Shown piece by piece: positions 17,860 through 27,705 of a DNA stretch of 64,000 nucleotides (its first letter is position 1; the number at the start of each line of letters is the position of its first letter). The position numbers and the translations under genes are program-made. Source of the stretch: Stentor roeselii (Eukaryota > Ciliophora > Heterotrichea > Heterotrichida > Stentoridae). The notes under the pieces were generated by a model that was not told the origin of the DNA, searched no databases, and was given only the letters and a program-made list of their open reading frames with translations. Where the stretch lies: assembly GCA_006503475.1 (NCBI GenBank), contig RSEH01000017.1, positions 62,001 through 126,000 of the forward strand. Direction: 5' to 3'.

Positions 17860-20800
17860 ATGTCAGAAAATTTGAGAAGATCTTCAAGACTTGCAGGTAA
17901 AAAAATTGAAGAACTCGTTTTAGAACCTCCTGCAGGACTCAAGTACCTCAAAGGTCAGGGGCTTGTGTTGAAATCAGAACCTTTTTATAGACTTGCTGTC
18001 ACTTCTCAGGACATTCCTGCTAACGCCCAATCATTTCTGGTAAATCTTTTAGAAGAAGCTGGAAATGAGCTCAGGTTTGTTCTTTCACAGCAGGTCACTG
18101 TCAATGCTCAGGATGTAATTGATTCTTTAAATCTCAGAAAAGAAGCGAAATTCTTTAAAATCACTCAGAATCAACTTTCTGCGATTAATTCTTTGTTGTC
18201 GTCTGGGGATGAAGAAGAAGAGTCAGAAGCTGAAATTCCGGTTAAAAGAACGGCTAAGGGTCAGGATAAAGGAACTGAAAAAAGACCGAAACAGGTTAAA
18301 AGTGTGAAGGTGAAGAATTTTAAGGTTCCGAAAGGACTGACTGAATATAAAAAAGGAGTTTTTAATCCGAGGGTTAAGGAAAGTAGAGGAATACCTTTAC
18401 TTGAAGACCTGAGTGATGAGTGCAACTTTAAGATTTCTCTCAGAATCAATAATCTCAACTTTCATCGAGCAGCTGTCACGAAAAATAAAGAGCTGCTGAA
18501 AAATCTGTTGAAGTCTAATTATAAAATTTCGAATGTTCTGGAGTGCTGGGGTCCTGAATGTTTGACAACCAGTCTAGATAGAGCGATTTTTTGTGAAAAT
18601 GATATTTTTACCCAAGAAATTTTCAAAGTAATGCAAAACCAAAGCATGTCAAAAATTCAAGAACCTCCAAGTGGTTTAACTTATGTTGACACCGGGCATG
18701 TTTCAGTGCAAGCATACGGTGTACGAACACGAAAAGTGAATATGTCAAGAGGAGGTCGAGAAGGTAACAACGCCTTGATGGGTACTTCAGCAATAAAAGA
18801 CGACTATAACAACTTAATTCAATCAGGATTTATCAAAAATCTCGTAGAAAAGCAAGTCTCAGTAAAAATGCTAAAGCTTCTAATCACACTAGATTCAGAT
18901 ATCGAAAGCATGTTAGGCATGTGCATCGGAGACGCAGTTCGAACAGGAAACTCCGACCTTTCCCTATTTTTAATAAATTATTTCAACAAAAAAGGCGGGT
19001 ACGGGCTGAACTTTTTACACGAACAAGTCTTACTACCAGGTCCTTTAGACCCATTCAAAAAGCCTTCAATAACAAAAAAGCCAATAGAAAACTTTCTGGT
19101 AGCTCCTCTGCATGTCGCCTGCATCAACGAAGACTCAAAACATCTTTCTACCCTTCTAGGAAACTGCGACGAAATCACCTACGCGGACCAAGAAGGTCGT
19201 AAGGCAGTTCACTACGCAGCAGCATGTCGATCGAGTAGTAGTCTTTCAACATTGCAACACTACGGATGTAACTTAAGTGAATTAGACAAGTTCAAAATCA
19301 CTCCCTTGATGATTGCAGCGAAGTACAATCGAGTTGAAGCCGCTCGATTCTTGGTTGAACAACATGTTCCTTTGAATCTTAAAAGTAAAGATGGAAGGGC
19401 TGCTGTTCACTTCGCTGCTGAAAATGGAGCTGTTGAAGTTTTTAGGATACTTGTTGAGGCAGGGTGCAAAGTTGATATGCCTGGGACTGATCGAAAGACT
19501 CCTCTTATGTTCGCTGCTATTGAAGGACATTATGACCTTGTGCTGGAAATCTTGAATTTAGGAGGGAAAGATACGAAGAAGGATAAATGTAGAAGGTCTG
19601 GGCTTATATGGGCTGTCAAAAATGGACATTCTAATGTTGTTAGTCTTTTATTGGCTCGAGGGTCACCGTTTGATGAACCGGATTCTTCGAAAAATTATCC
19701 TATTCATTATGCTGCTGCTTTTGGATGGCTTGATTGCTTGAAACTCTTAGTACAGGCTGGAGCTGATGTAAATGTCTGCAATGACTGGAAAATCCAGCCT
19801 CTATTAGTAGCGATGCTTCAAGGTCAGAACGGTTGCGTGAGTTATTTACTAGAAAACACTCCAGTTGACGTAAACGGTAAAGATGAGCAAGGTCGAACCT
19901 TAGTATCCAGAGCGATAGACGTTCTAACTTCAGACAGTTTCCAGCAGTTCGAGCATTTAGTGACTGTAAAACTCGCTGACGTGAACATTCCTGACATGCT
20001 AGGACTGACCCCTCTTCACTATTTATGCAAAAAAAGCAGACCAGTTTGTTACTTACAACGAATAAGCCAAAAAGAGAAGGAAGAATGGGAACGTGAACAA
20101 CTTGAACTCTTGTTAAAGGCTTGTAAGATACTTATTGAATACGGGTGTCAAGTTAATGCTTGCGCTAATGATGGAACTCCTCCTGTTATGTTCGCGATTC
20201 AAACGAAAAACATGTTTTTAACTGAATTGCTGATGAGGAATGGGGCTGATTTAACTGTTTGTCCTACTGGTGGAGGCGTTTTTCATTATTTAACGAGCTT
20301 TGAAGTTGAAGTCTTGAACTTGTGTGATAAACTTCTTGATGATCAGGAAATTGTAGAGAAAAGTCTTTTGTCTTTAGATGAGCAAGGTTTTTCTCCTTTT
20401 TTGAAGTTTGTGGAGTTTTATGCACTTAATCATACCAGTCGACATGGAATTCTTTACTCACAGATTAGAAATGATATGGAAATCGAACTTGCTAATAAAT
20501 TAAAAGAGGAAAGAATTAAAGCAGCAGAAGAAGCTGAAAAAGCTTTAATCGCTTCAAAAAATCAAATAGAAGCAAATATTATTCAAACCACAACTGAAAG
20601 TTCATTGTTCTCCCCAACTACGCCATTATTAAACCAGCAGCCTTCTTCATTATTCTCCCAATCTCAAGCGATTTCCATTTTCCAACCTCAGCCAGTTTCA
20701 TTCGTTTCTCCCCTCAGCGAATACCTGGACAACACCCCATCTCTTTCAAACTACCTAAACCCATCACTCCAACGAAAGACAATAGACTACTCAGAAGTCA

Positions 20801-23800
20801 ATCGTCGAGCATCTGAAAAAATGGAAAGTGAAAAAGACTTTTTCCTGAAAATTATGCAAAAAATGATAGCAAAAGGAGCAGATCCTCATGGAAAAGTAGA
20901 TAAACTTAAACAATTCAGAGAAAATCCTTTAACTTTTGAACTTGCTGAGAATTATTTCACAGATTTTGATGGGGTTAAAAGGCTGAAGGAATATGGTCCG
21001 AAAGGTCTTTTTAATGCCTTGCATTTGATTTCATCTTGCACGGACCGAAAAATTTTTGAATTATTTCTCAATCTCGGTCTTAGTATTTATGAATGCGACT
21101 TTTCCAGAAATTCTCTTTTAATGAACTTTTACGTCTCCAAGTCAAGTTTCACAAATGAACTGATCGACTTAGGAGCTTCTTTAGACGTTCAGAACCACTT
21201 AGGAGAGACCTTAATGCAGAAAGTTGTTGAAGCCCAAGATCTTTCAACAGCTGAAAAGATTCTAAAACTCGGAGTTGATCTAAAATTAAAAGTATCTCTG
21301 AAAAAAACCATTTTAAACCTGGCAGTCGAGAAGAAAAACCTGAAACTAGTCAGAATGCTTTTAGACCACGGAGCAGACCCGAACCTTCCTGACGGTAAAG
21401 GCCTGACAGCTCTTCACATGGCTTTCAACCTGGCAGAGTCAACAGCGGACGCTTCTTTCGACATGGAGTCCTTGCTTCTACTTTTCAAAGCCGACATAAA
21501 CCTACAAGACGAAAAAGGTCGAACTCCTCTTCACTACTCTTTCATAAAACTAGGGCGAATCAGCGAAATTTCTCACATCGACCCGATCGAGGCAGTGAGT
21601 TCCGCTTGTTCCTCTAAAAAAATCAACGTAAACATTCAGGACAGGTTCAAAAGGACGCCTTTGCACTACGCAGCTCAAAGAGGAGCAATCACATCAACAA
21701 TGTTCATGCTTTCAAAAGGCGCTGATCTGGAGATCGCTGACAGTCAAGGCAACACTCCTCTTGCCATTTCAATCAAATCAGGACATGCGAACTATGCCGT
21801 GATGCTTGTCCAGCAGTCAGCTGATGTGAACAAAGACGTTTTCGTGTTGAGGGACCCTGAGTACGACTTAGAAGCAGCAGAGTACTCAGGGTACCCGGCG
21901 AGTTATTCGAATTCAAATAGCTGTTTCGGGAATTATTACTACTCAGGCTATCAGCAGGCGACAAGTCTTCAAATCGGCACTTACAGCATGTTTAAAGCTG
22001 CAATCATTCAAGGCTGGCAAGGCCTCGCTTACCTGCTCATCTTCAACGGGTATCCTTATATGCTTGCCATGCAGGACGCGATGACTCAGGGAAAGTTCAT
22101 GCTTGTCAAGACTCTCCTCGCGAAGGTCTCTGAAAATGCTGACTTGCAGAAGGCTAATGAAAAAGGACAGAACCTTTTTCATACCTTGGCGCAGTATGGA
22201 CGACATGCTGACTATGAAGTCACTAATTTGATCTGTGAACAACTCATCGACCGAGGCGTTGACCTGCATTTAAAAGACTCGCAGGGGAAAAGTCCTTTAC
22301 ATTATGCAGTGATGTCTGATTATATGGTCTTCGCGAGCATCTTAGCCAATAATAACGTCAGTGTCAATGATCTGGACTCTAGCAACTTAAGTCCTGTGGC
22401 TTATGCTGTCCAAGGCGCTAGAATCAGTTCAAGTCTTCCTTATCTTCAACTTTTTGCATCTTTTGGAGCGGATTTTCGATTCAGGTTTCAAGAGAGACAA
22501 GTTAGTTTGACTCCTATTTTACATGCTATTAAATCGATTGCTCCTCGAGAAGTTATCAAGTTTTTGTTGGAACATGGGTCGTCTTTACAGGAAACTGATA
22601 GTCTTGGGCAAAATGCTTTTATTTATGCGGTTTTGAATAAAGACTTACCACTTGTGAAAGCTTTGATCTATGAAGGAACTCTTGACTTGGCACAGGCTGA
22701 CTTGACAGGGAAGACTGCTTTGATTTATGCAGTGATGAATAATGACTTGCCTATTGTTTCTGAGATTGTTCGGTCAAGTAATAGGGGAATTGATCAGGTT
22801 GACTGTGAAGGAAAACATGTTTTGCATTATGTAGTTCAGCCTTTTGATTATGGATCTTATGAAAATTCTGAAATGCTTGAATTGTTGTTGCCTCTTCATC
22901 CGCAGCCTTTTAGCAATGATAAGGAAGGGAATAGTATTTGGACTTTTGCACAAAAACAAAGATCTGGGGTTATGATCAAAGTTATTCGAGATTTTATCAA
23001 TAAAACGAATATTGATCCTGGTCAGTTTATGGATGTTGAAAGGAGGTTAAGTGTTTATGAAGAAAATGATTTTCCTTTTGACTACTTGCATGATGCTGAA
23101 GATTATGTGAAACTCCAGTCCGAGATCATTGATACCACTCAAGTTGAAAGAAGCCCAGATTCAAACGGCGAGTTCCCCAATTACTACAAAGTTCTTGATG
23201 ATTTCGATCTGCTTATGACCAAGGTGGACCTCGGGTTCGGTCCATATTCTAATTATGTTTTTTATAGAATGCAACTTTTACATGATACGAATAGAGATGT
23301 TTTTGTGCTCTATACAAGGTGGGGGAGAATTGGAGAAGTTGGAGCTTCTCAAAGGACTCCTTTTAGTGAAAGAGATGAGGCGGTTAAGGAATTTTGCAAG
23401 ATTTTCAAAGCCAAAACATTCAATGAATGGGGACAACCCTTCGAAAAGAAAAGAGGAAAATACCTGCCAATGAAATCCACTAAAACTCGTCCAAAATACA
23501 AAGAATACATAAACGAATTCAAACCCGAACTTCATCCAAAAACAGATCTTCAAGAAGCAATCCTAACAGCAGTAAAAGACTTTACCTCCCAAAACATGTT
23601 CAAAAGTTTCTTCCATACTAACTCCCTCGATATAAACGTTTTAAACTTTTCCAACATTTCACGTGATATTCTTTATTCAGCAGAAAAAGTCCTTTACGAT
23701 CTTTTAAATTACGTCAAACTTTTCGAATCCGAAACAGAAACCGACAAAAAGCTTGACTTGATTTCTCAGATGCAAGAACTAAGTTCAAGGTACTACGAAT

Positions 23801-24594
23801 TGATTCCTTTAATCCACCACCAAGACTCAGCAATTCCTCCAATAATGACTCAATCAGAAATCCAAACCCACCTTGAAAGACTTTTAACATTAAAAGACCT
23901 AGAAGTGGCAAGTAAAGTGATTTTAGCAGCTTTGCATAGAGAACGTGAGGTGAACCCATATGAATATATTTTAAAGTCTTTGAGAATTAACCTGAAAGTT
24001 GTGCCTTTTGATTCTAGTGAGTTTAAGTTGATTCAACTTTATATGAAAACAGGTCAAACAAGGATTCTTTCAGTTTTTAAAGTCAACCGCAAAGGGGAAG
24101 ATGAAAGAATTGAGAAGTTTAAAGATGTGAAAAATCGGAAATTACTCTGGCATGGTACTCGCTCAATGAACCTTATAAGTATTTTACAGCAGGGTCTTAA
24201 AATTGCTCCCCCTGAGGCTCCTTCTACAGGGTATATGTTTGGAAAAGGAGTTTACTTTGCGGATACTTTTGTTAAGAGCTTAGGGTATTGTAATGCAAAT
24301 TATTCTTCTACTTGTTTCATGCTTCTTTGTGAAGTGGTCTTGGGAAATATGCTGGAAGTTTCCCATGCACAGTATATCGAAAAGTTACCTGAAGAATATT
24401 TGTCTACTAAAGGAGTTGGGTACCAACAACCTGATCCTAAACAGTCAATCTTCACACCTGAAGGAATCGAAGTGCCTATCGGTGATATCATCAGTAATTC
24501 TAATTATTATAGTGGAGGGCTGAGCCAAAATGAGTACATCGTTTATAACACTTCTCAGATTAAACTGAGGTACTTACTTCATTTAAAAAGATAA
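17860..24594 (+). CDS. Giant ankyrin-WGR-PARP ADP-ribosyltransferase
   Basis: A single uninterrupted frame of 2,244 residues. A basic nuclear-type start (RRSSRLAGKK) leads to a poorly defined region with an acidic patch (near 110-125). At least three blocks of ankyrin repeats follow, at about 410-730, 1090-1330 and 1430-1680. A WGR domain (YTRWGRIGEVG, near 1815) and a helical PARP regulatory domain come next. The catalytic domain at the C-terminus carries WHGTRS (His near 2097), FGKGVYFAD (Tyr near 2131) and QNEYIVY (Glu near 2223), the H-Y-E triad of enzymes that make poly(ADP-ribose). Human tankyrases have ankyrins but no WGR; nematode PME-5 has both, and is the closest known layout. No intron. 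Confidence 0.95.
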   Translation: MSENLRRSSRLAGKKIEELVLEPPAGLKYLKGQGLVLKSEPFYRLAVTSQDIPANAQSFLVNLLEEAGNELRFVLSQQVTVNAQDVIDSLNLRKEAKFFKITQNQLSAINSLLSSGDEEEESEAEIPVKRTAKGQDKGTEKRPKQVKSVKVKNFKVPKGLTEYKKGVFNPRVKESRGIPLLEDLSDECNFKISLRINNLNFHRAAVTKNKELLKNLLKSNYKISNVLECWGPECLTTSLDRAIFCENDIFTQEIFKVMQNQSMSKIQEPPSGLTYVDTGHVSVQAYGVRTRKVNMSRGGREGNNALMGTSAIKDDYNNLIQSGFIKNLVEKQVSVKMLKLLITLDSDIESMLGMCIGDAVRTGNSDLSLFLINYFNKKGGYGLNFLHEQVLLPGPLDPFKKPSITKKPIENFLVAPLHVACINEDSKHLSTLLGNCDEITYADQEGRKAVHYAAACRSSSSLSTLQHYGCNLSELDKFKITPLMIAAKYNRVEAARFLVEQHVPLNLKSKDGRAAVHFAAENGAVEVFRILVEAGCKVDMPGTDRKTPLMFAAIEGHYDLVLEILNLGGKDTKKDKCRRSGLIWAVKNGHSNVVSLLLARGSPFDEPDSSKNYPIHYAAAFGWLDCLKLLVQAGADVNVCNDWKIQPLLVAMLQGQNGCVSYLLENTPVDVNGKDEQGRTLVSRAIDVLTSDSFQQFEHLVTVKLADVNIPDMLGLTPLHYLCKKSRPVCYLQRISQKEKEEWEREQLELLLKACKILIEYGCQVNACANDGTPPVMFAIQTKNMFLTELLMRNGADLTVCPTGGGVFHYLTSFEVEVLNLCDKLLDDQEIVEKSLLSLDEQGFSPFLKFVEFYALNHTSRHGILYSQIRNDMEIELANKLKEERIKAAEEAEKALIASKNQIEANIIQTTTESSLFSPTTPLLNQQPSSLFSQSQAISIFQPQPVSFVSPLSEYLDNTPSLSNYLNPSLQRKTIDYSEVNRRASEKMESEKDFFLKIMQKMIAKGADPHGKVDKLKQFRENPLTFELAENYFTDFDGVKRLKEYGPKGLFNALHLISSCTDRKIFELFLNLGLSIYECDFSRNSLLMNFYVSKSSFTNELIDLGASLDVQNHLGETLMQKVVEAQDLSTAEKILKLGVDLKLKVSLKKTILNLAVEKKNLKLVRMLLDHGADPNLPDGKGLTALHMAFNLAESTADASFDMESLLLLFKADINLQDEKGRTPLHYSFIKLGRISEISHIDPIEAVSSACSSKKINVNIQDRFKRTPLHYAAQRGAITSTMFMLSKGADLEIADSQGNTPLAISIKSGHANYAVMLVQQSADVNKDVFVLRDPEYDLEAAEYSGYPASYSNSNSCFGNYYYSGYQQATSLQIGTYSMFKAAIIQGWQGLAYLLIFNGYPYMLAMQDAMTQGKFMLVKTLLAKVSENADLQKANEKGQNLFHTLAQYGRHADYEVTNLICEQLIDRGVDLHLKDSQGKSPLHYAVMSDYMVFASILANNNVSVNDLDSSNLSPVAYAVQGARISSSLPYLQLFASFGADFRFRFQERQVSLTPILHAIKSIAPREVIKFLLEHGSSLQETDSLGQNAFIYAVLNKDLPLVKALIYEGTLDLAQADLTGKTALIYAVMNNDLPIVSEIVRSSNRGIDQVDCEGKHVLHYVVQPFDYGSYENSEMLELLLPLHPQPFSNDKEGNSIWTFAQKQRSGVMIKVIRDFINKTNIDPGQFMDVERRLSVYEENDFPFDYLHDAEDYVKLQSEIIDTTQVERSPDSNGEFPNYYKVLDDFDLLMTKVDLGFGPYSNYVFYRMQLLHDTNRDVFVLYTRWGRIGEVGASQRTPFSERDEAVKEFCKIFKAKTFNEWGQPFEKKRGKYLPMKSTKTRPKYKEYINEFKPELHPKTDLQEAILTAVKDFTSQNMFKSFFHTNSLDINVLNFSNISRDILYSAEKVLYDLLNYVKLFESETETDKKLDLISQMQELSSRYYELIPLIHHQDSAIPPIMTQSEIQTHLERLLTLKDLEVASKVILAALHREREVNPYEYILKSLRINLKVVPFDSSEFKLIQLYMKTGQTRILSVFKVNRKGEDERIEKFKDVKNRKLLWHGTRSMNLISILQQGLKIAPPEAPSTGYMFGKGVYFADTFVKSLGYCNANYSSTCFMLLCEVVLGNMLEVSHAQYIEKLPEEYLSTKGVGYQQPDPKQSIFTPEGIEVPIGDIISNSNYYSGGLSQNEYIVYNTSQIKLRYLLHLKR

Positions 24595-24597
24595 TTA
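24592..24597. other. Abutting convergent stop codons (TAA|TTA)
   Basis: The PARP gene ends in TAA at 24592-24594 and the minus-strand sensor gene ends in TAA, read from TTA at 24595-24597. The junction is the palindrome TAATTA, the second case in this window of convergent genes with no spacer. Confidence 0.9.
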
Positions 24598-27441
24598 AGT
24601 CACTAAAGAACTACTAACATATTTTTTAATCTCCTCCTCGCAAGAGTGAAAAGATCTCTCCTCAACTAAAATCCTTTCACCATCAAGGTCTTCAATAAAA
24701 ATTTCTAAATCAAGACTAAAAATTTCTCCAAAACTCACAAAAATGATTTTTGTGTTTTTTCCTATTTTAGGCTCTATTCCTTGCATAGTCAACAAACTCG
24801 GAATTTCCCTACTTTTCTTGAAAAAAACAATAAGAAAATTTTTCTCTTCATTATAATTTTCCAAGGAGTTTAAAAGATCTGCAGCTCTTCCAAGACTATC
24901 AAACAAATGTTCTTGATGATTCAAATTTCTTGACTGAATAATAAAATTTTCCATATCAAGAGGAGGAAAGTCTCTTTCAATAACATCTAAAACTTTATCA
25001 ACATTATTTTTACTGATGGCTCCAAGTCTAGAATTTTCATCAATGATTGTCTGGACGAACTGAATGATGAAGGTTGAGAGTTTTTCTTCGAAAATCAAGT
25101 CAAAAGCGAGGGTGATGACAAAATTTGTCTTTGGTTCTGAGTAATAGTTGTAAATTGTTTGTAAGTCATTAGCGAGGACTTCTAATTTATACCGATGGAC
25201 AAGGCCATAAAGTTCTTTTATGCTTTGCTTTCTGATCTCTGGGTCGAAGTACGTCCCGACTAACTAAGTGGACCTTACGATTGCTTGTTGAAAGTCTTTT
25301 CCAGCCTTATGATAGTTTTCTTTATCCAGGTTTAGTTTTCCTTTGATGTAAAAAAGCTTCTGGGTTAAGATGTCGAGTTCGAACTGTTCAGGATTCACAG
25401 AAAAATGTTCTTTTTTCTTGGATTCTTTGATGTCTAGCCCGAACTTTTGAAGTCTTCCAGAGTCGATGTCGATTTTTGACTTATGGTTAGAGCGTAACTG
25501 GGAAAGATCGACTTGAACTATATCTAGAAGTCCTTTCGCGGTATGATAATAGTTTAAAATTTGAAAAACCTCTGCCAGGTCAATCAGCAGATCTAAGAAA
25601 TCAGCGCAGTTTTCCTTTGAATCCATGTAAAACTGAAGGACTTTCGTGTATAGTTTGATAATTTCTTTCCATTTCTTTCGATTTAAGGGAAAAGATCCAG
25701 ACCCGTTCTCTTTGATCCTGGTGCTCATAGCAAAGATAATTTGAAGTTGCTGATCTTTAATGTTTTCAAGGACCAATTTTTTCTTTTCATCCCAAAAACA
25801 ATCATCTTCTAAAATTCCAAGTTTTTGCTTTTCTTTATCTTCAAGTTTACTTTCACTTTCCTCTTGCACTTCTAGTTCATTCATAAGAAGTTCAAGGACT
25901 TCAAGAGCTTTTCGGTAATGCTCTTCAGCTTCTTTCATCTTTTTGTCAAGGAACTTGATATTTCCTAAAAGATTTAAAACTAGAGCCCATCCTCGTTTAT
26001 TGTCGATATTTTTAAAAAGCTCAGAGATTATTTCTAGGTTTTTTATTCGATTTTCTGTTATCGGGTCTTGTAGAAATAGCGGGTCAATCATTTTTTCAAT
26101 GATTTCGATTTGTCGAAGGTTATTTAGAATAGAGTTAAGTTGGCAGTTGTAAGAGTCTTGAATCATGTAAAGTGTCGGGTTTCCACATTTCATGTAACCT
26201 GAGATTGATTCTATTGGAACTGCCACTCGATGGTCAATAACAAGCGCCAGTCGCCATGCGATGATAAATGTTACGATTAGAAAGCCTGCATAAATGCAGG
26301 CTTGGATAATCATCACTATAAGGACTTCATCGTTGAAATTATTCCAGGCATTGAAAACATCGCTTCGACTTCGATAGGTGCAGACAGTGTAATTTATTTC
26401 ACTAATTCCATTGACTGTGAAATTTAAAGTGTCAAAAGCAAAAAAAATCTCTTGTGAGTCAATAACTACAATAAATGCGTCTTGATCAGATGAATTGAAA
26501 TTCTTAAGAACATTATCCCTGAAGTCACGTCTAGCATTATTGTTATTTTTATACAAAGCTGCTGAAATCTCTCGATTATCGTCTATAAAGTCCTGGACAA
26601 CTGAGTCACTCTTTACCACTGTCCAACTCCCTTTTTTTTCACATACAAAAGTAGTGTATCTAGTATCCTTCAACAATCTTCCAGTAAAAGATTCTTGAGG
26701 AAGTATCAAAACACTCGCTTTTGGGGTATCGTCTAAAAAGTTCAGATAAATGTTTAAATTCTGGTTTTCATAGTAAATCAAGAGATACATGTCTTTACCA
26801 AACAAGTACTGATAAGAATCAGTACATTCAGGGCGATAATCCGAATTTTCTTCCTGGCAGGTTTCGCTATAATTAAAAGTTTCTGATAGAAAGCTCATGT
26901 TTTGTATTGGGTAAAGGTAAAACATGTCATCACCATCGTTTGTCAAGTACCCGGCTTGTAGAAAAGAGTTGGTTGAGTAATAGTAAGAACGTAAAAATGC
27001 ATCAGGGACTTGGATTTGCTCGGAATCTGGACCTGTACTCTCAGAATCTCCTGATACCCATACTGATGATGAATTATCAGGGTAATTATCTGATAATGTA
27101 CTGTATGCGTTTTTGAATATCGCCTGCTGAAGATTTTGTGAAGCCTCGATTTCGTTTGTCTCTTTCTTCTTGTATATCTCGGAAAAAAGGTTTAGAGCAA
27201 CGCTGTATGTTAGCATGGATACTTCTTGGGTGTATTTTACTGAATTGATATAGTTTTGCATAAACCACAGTTCTTGATCTTGAATCGTTTTTTCTGTATC
27301 GGATACCCAGTCTTGCTGAGTGATAAAAACTGCAGCTATAACAATGACTGAGCAGATAATAACTGCAAGTATTAAAGGAATAATGAGTAAAAGTTGAAGT
27401 CTTTTTCCAATGGGTCTGTCTTTTTTAGGGGCTTCAATCAT
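24595..27441 (-). CDS. Membrane sensor: Cache-like, TPR, VWA-like
   Basis: Exons 27441-25279 and 25263-24595 join to 943 residues. Membrane segment 1 is at about 15-40. The extracellular region of about 325 residues has paired cysteines, many NxS/T sequons and the size of a Cache-type sensor. Membrane segment 2 lies near 368-392. The cytoplasmic part has a helical stretch and TPR-like repeats (near 490-720, e.g. LNLLGNIKFLDKKMKEAEEHYRKALEVL). After the intron comes a von Willebrand A-like fold (FVITLAFD, FVQTIIDE..RLGAIS, KIIFVSFGE), but the metal site DxSxS is not kept. Ciliates have many proteins of this general kind. It may sense small ligands; its output domain is not an enzyme I know. 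Confidence 0.8.
25264..25278 (-). other. 15-nt intron in membrane sensor gene
   Basis: On the minus strand GTAAGGTCCACTTAG, phase 0. Removal joins KDFQQAI to LVGTYFDPE and fuses two long open frames into one gene. A is at position 10. Confidence 0.92.
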
Positions 27442-27705
27442 TTATAGTTCAAAATAATTTATAACTAGGGGAATTAGGTTTTAAAATACACGATAAACTA
27501 TTGTAGCTTTAAAATAAATTTAATAATATTTCATATCTCCCTTAATCAGCCTGTTATGCTCTTTCAAGTGTCAGTTATTCATTAATTCTAATAAAAGAGA
27601 CTTTTCTTTATGCATAAATAAAACCTATATAGTGAACCTTAAATAAGCAATGAAAATTTTTCACTATTAATCTAACTCAAATCTAAATTTAAATATAATC
27701 TATTA

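Noticed and set aside
17860-24594. TGA or other stop codon reassigned to an amino acid, as in Blepharisma or Condylostoma
   Set aside because: Long conserved frames use TGG for tryptophan and contain no internal TGA, TAA or TAG. All in-frame stops met inside genes are explained by 15-nt introns or lie in decayed copies.
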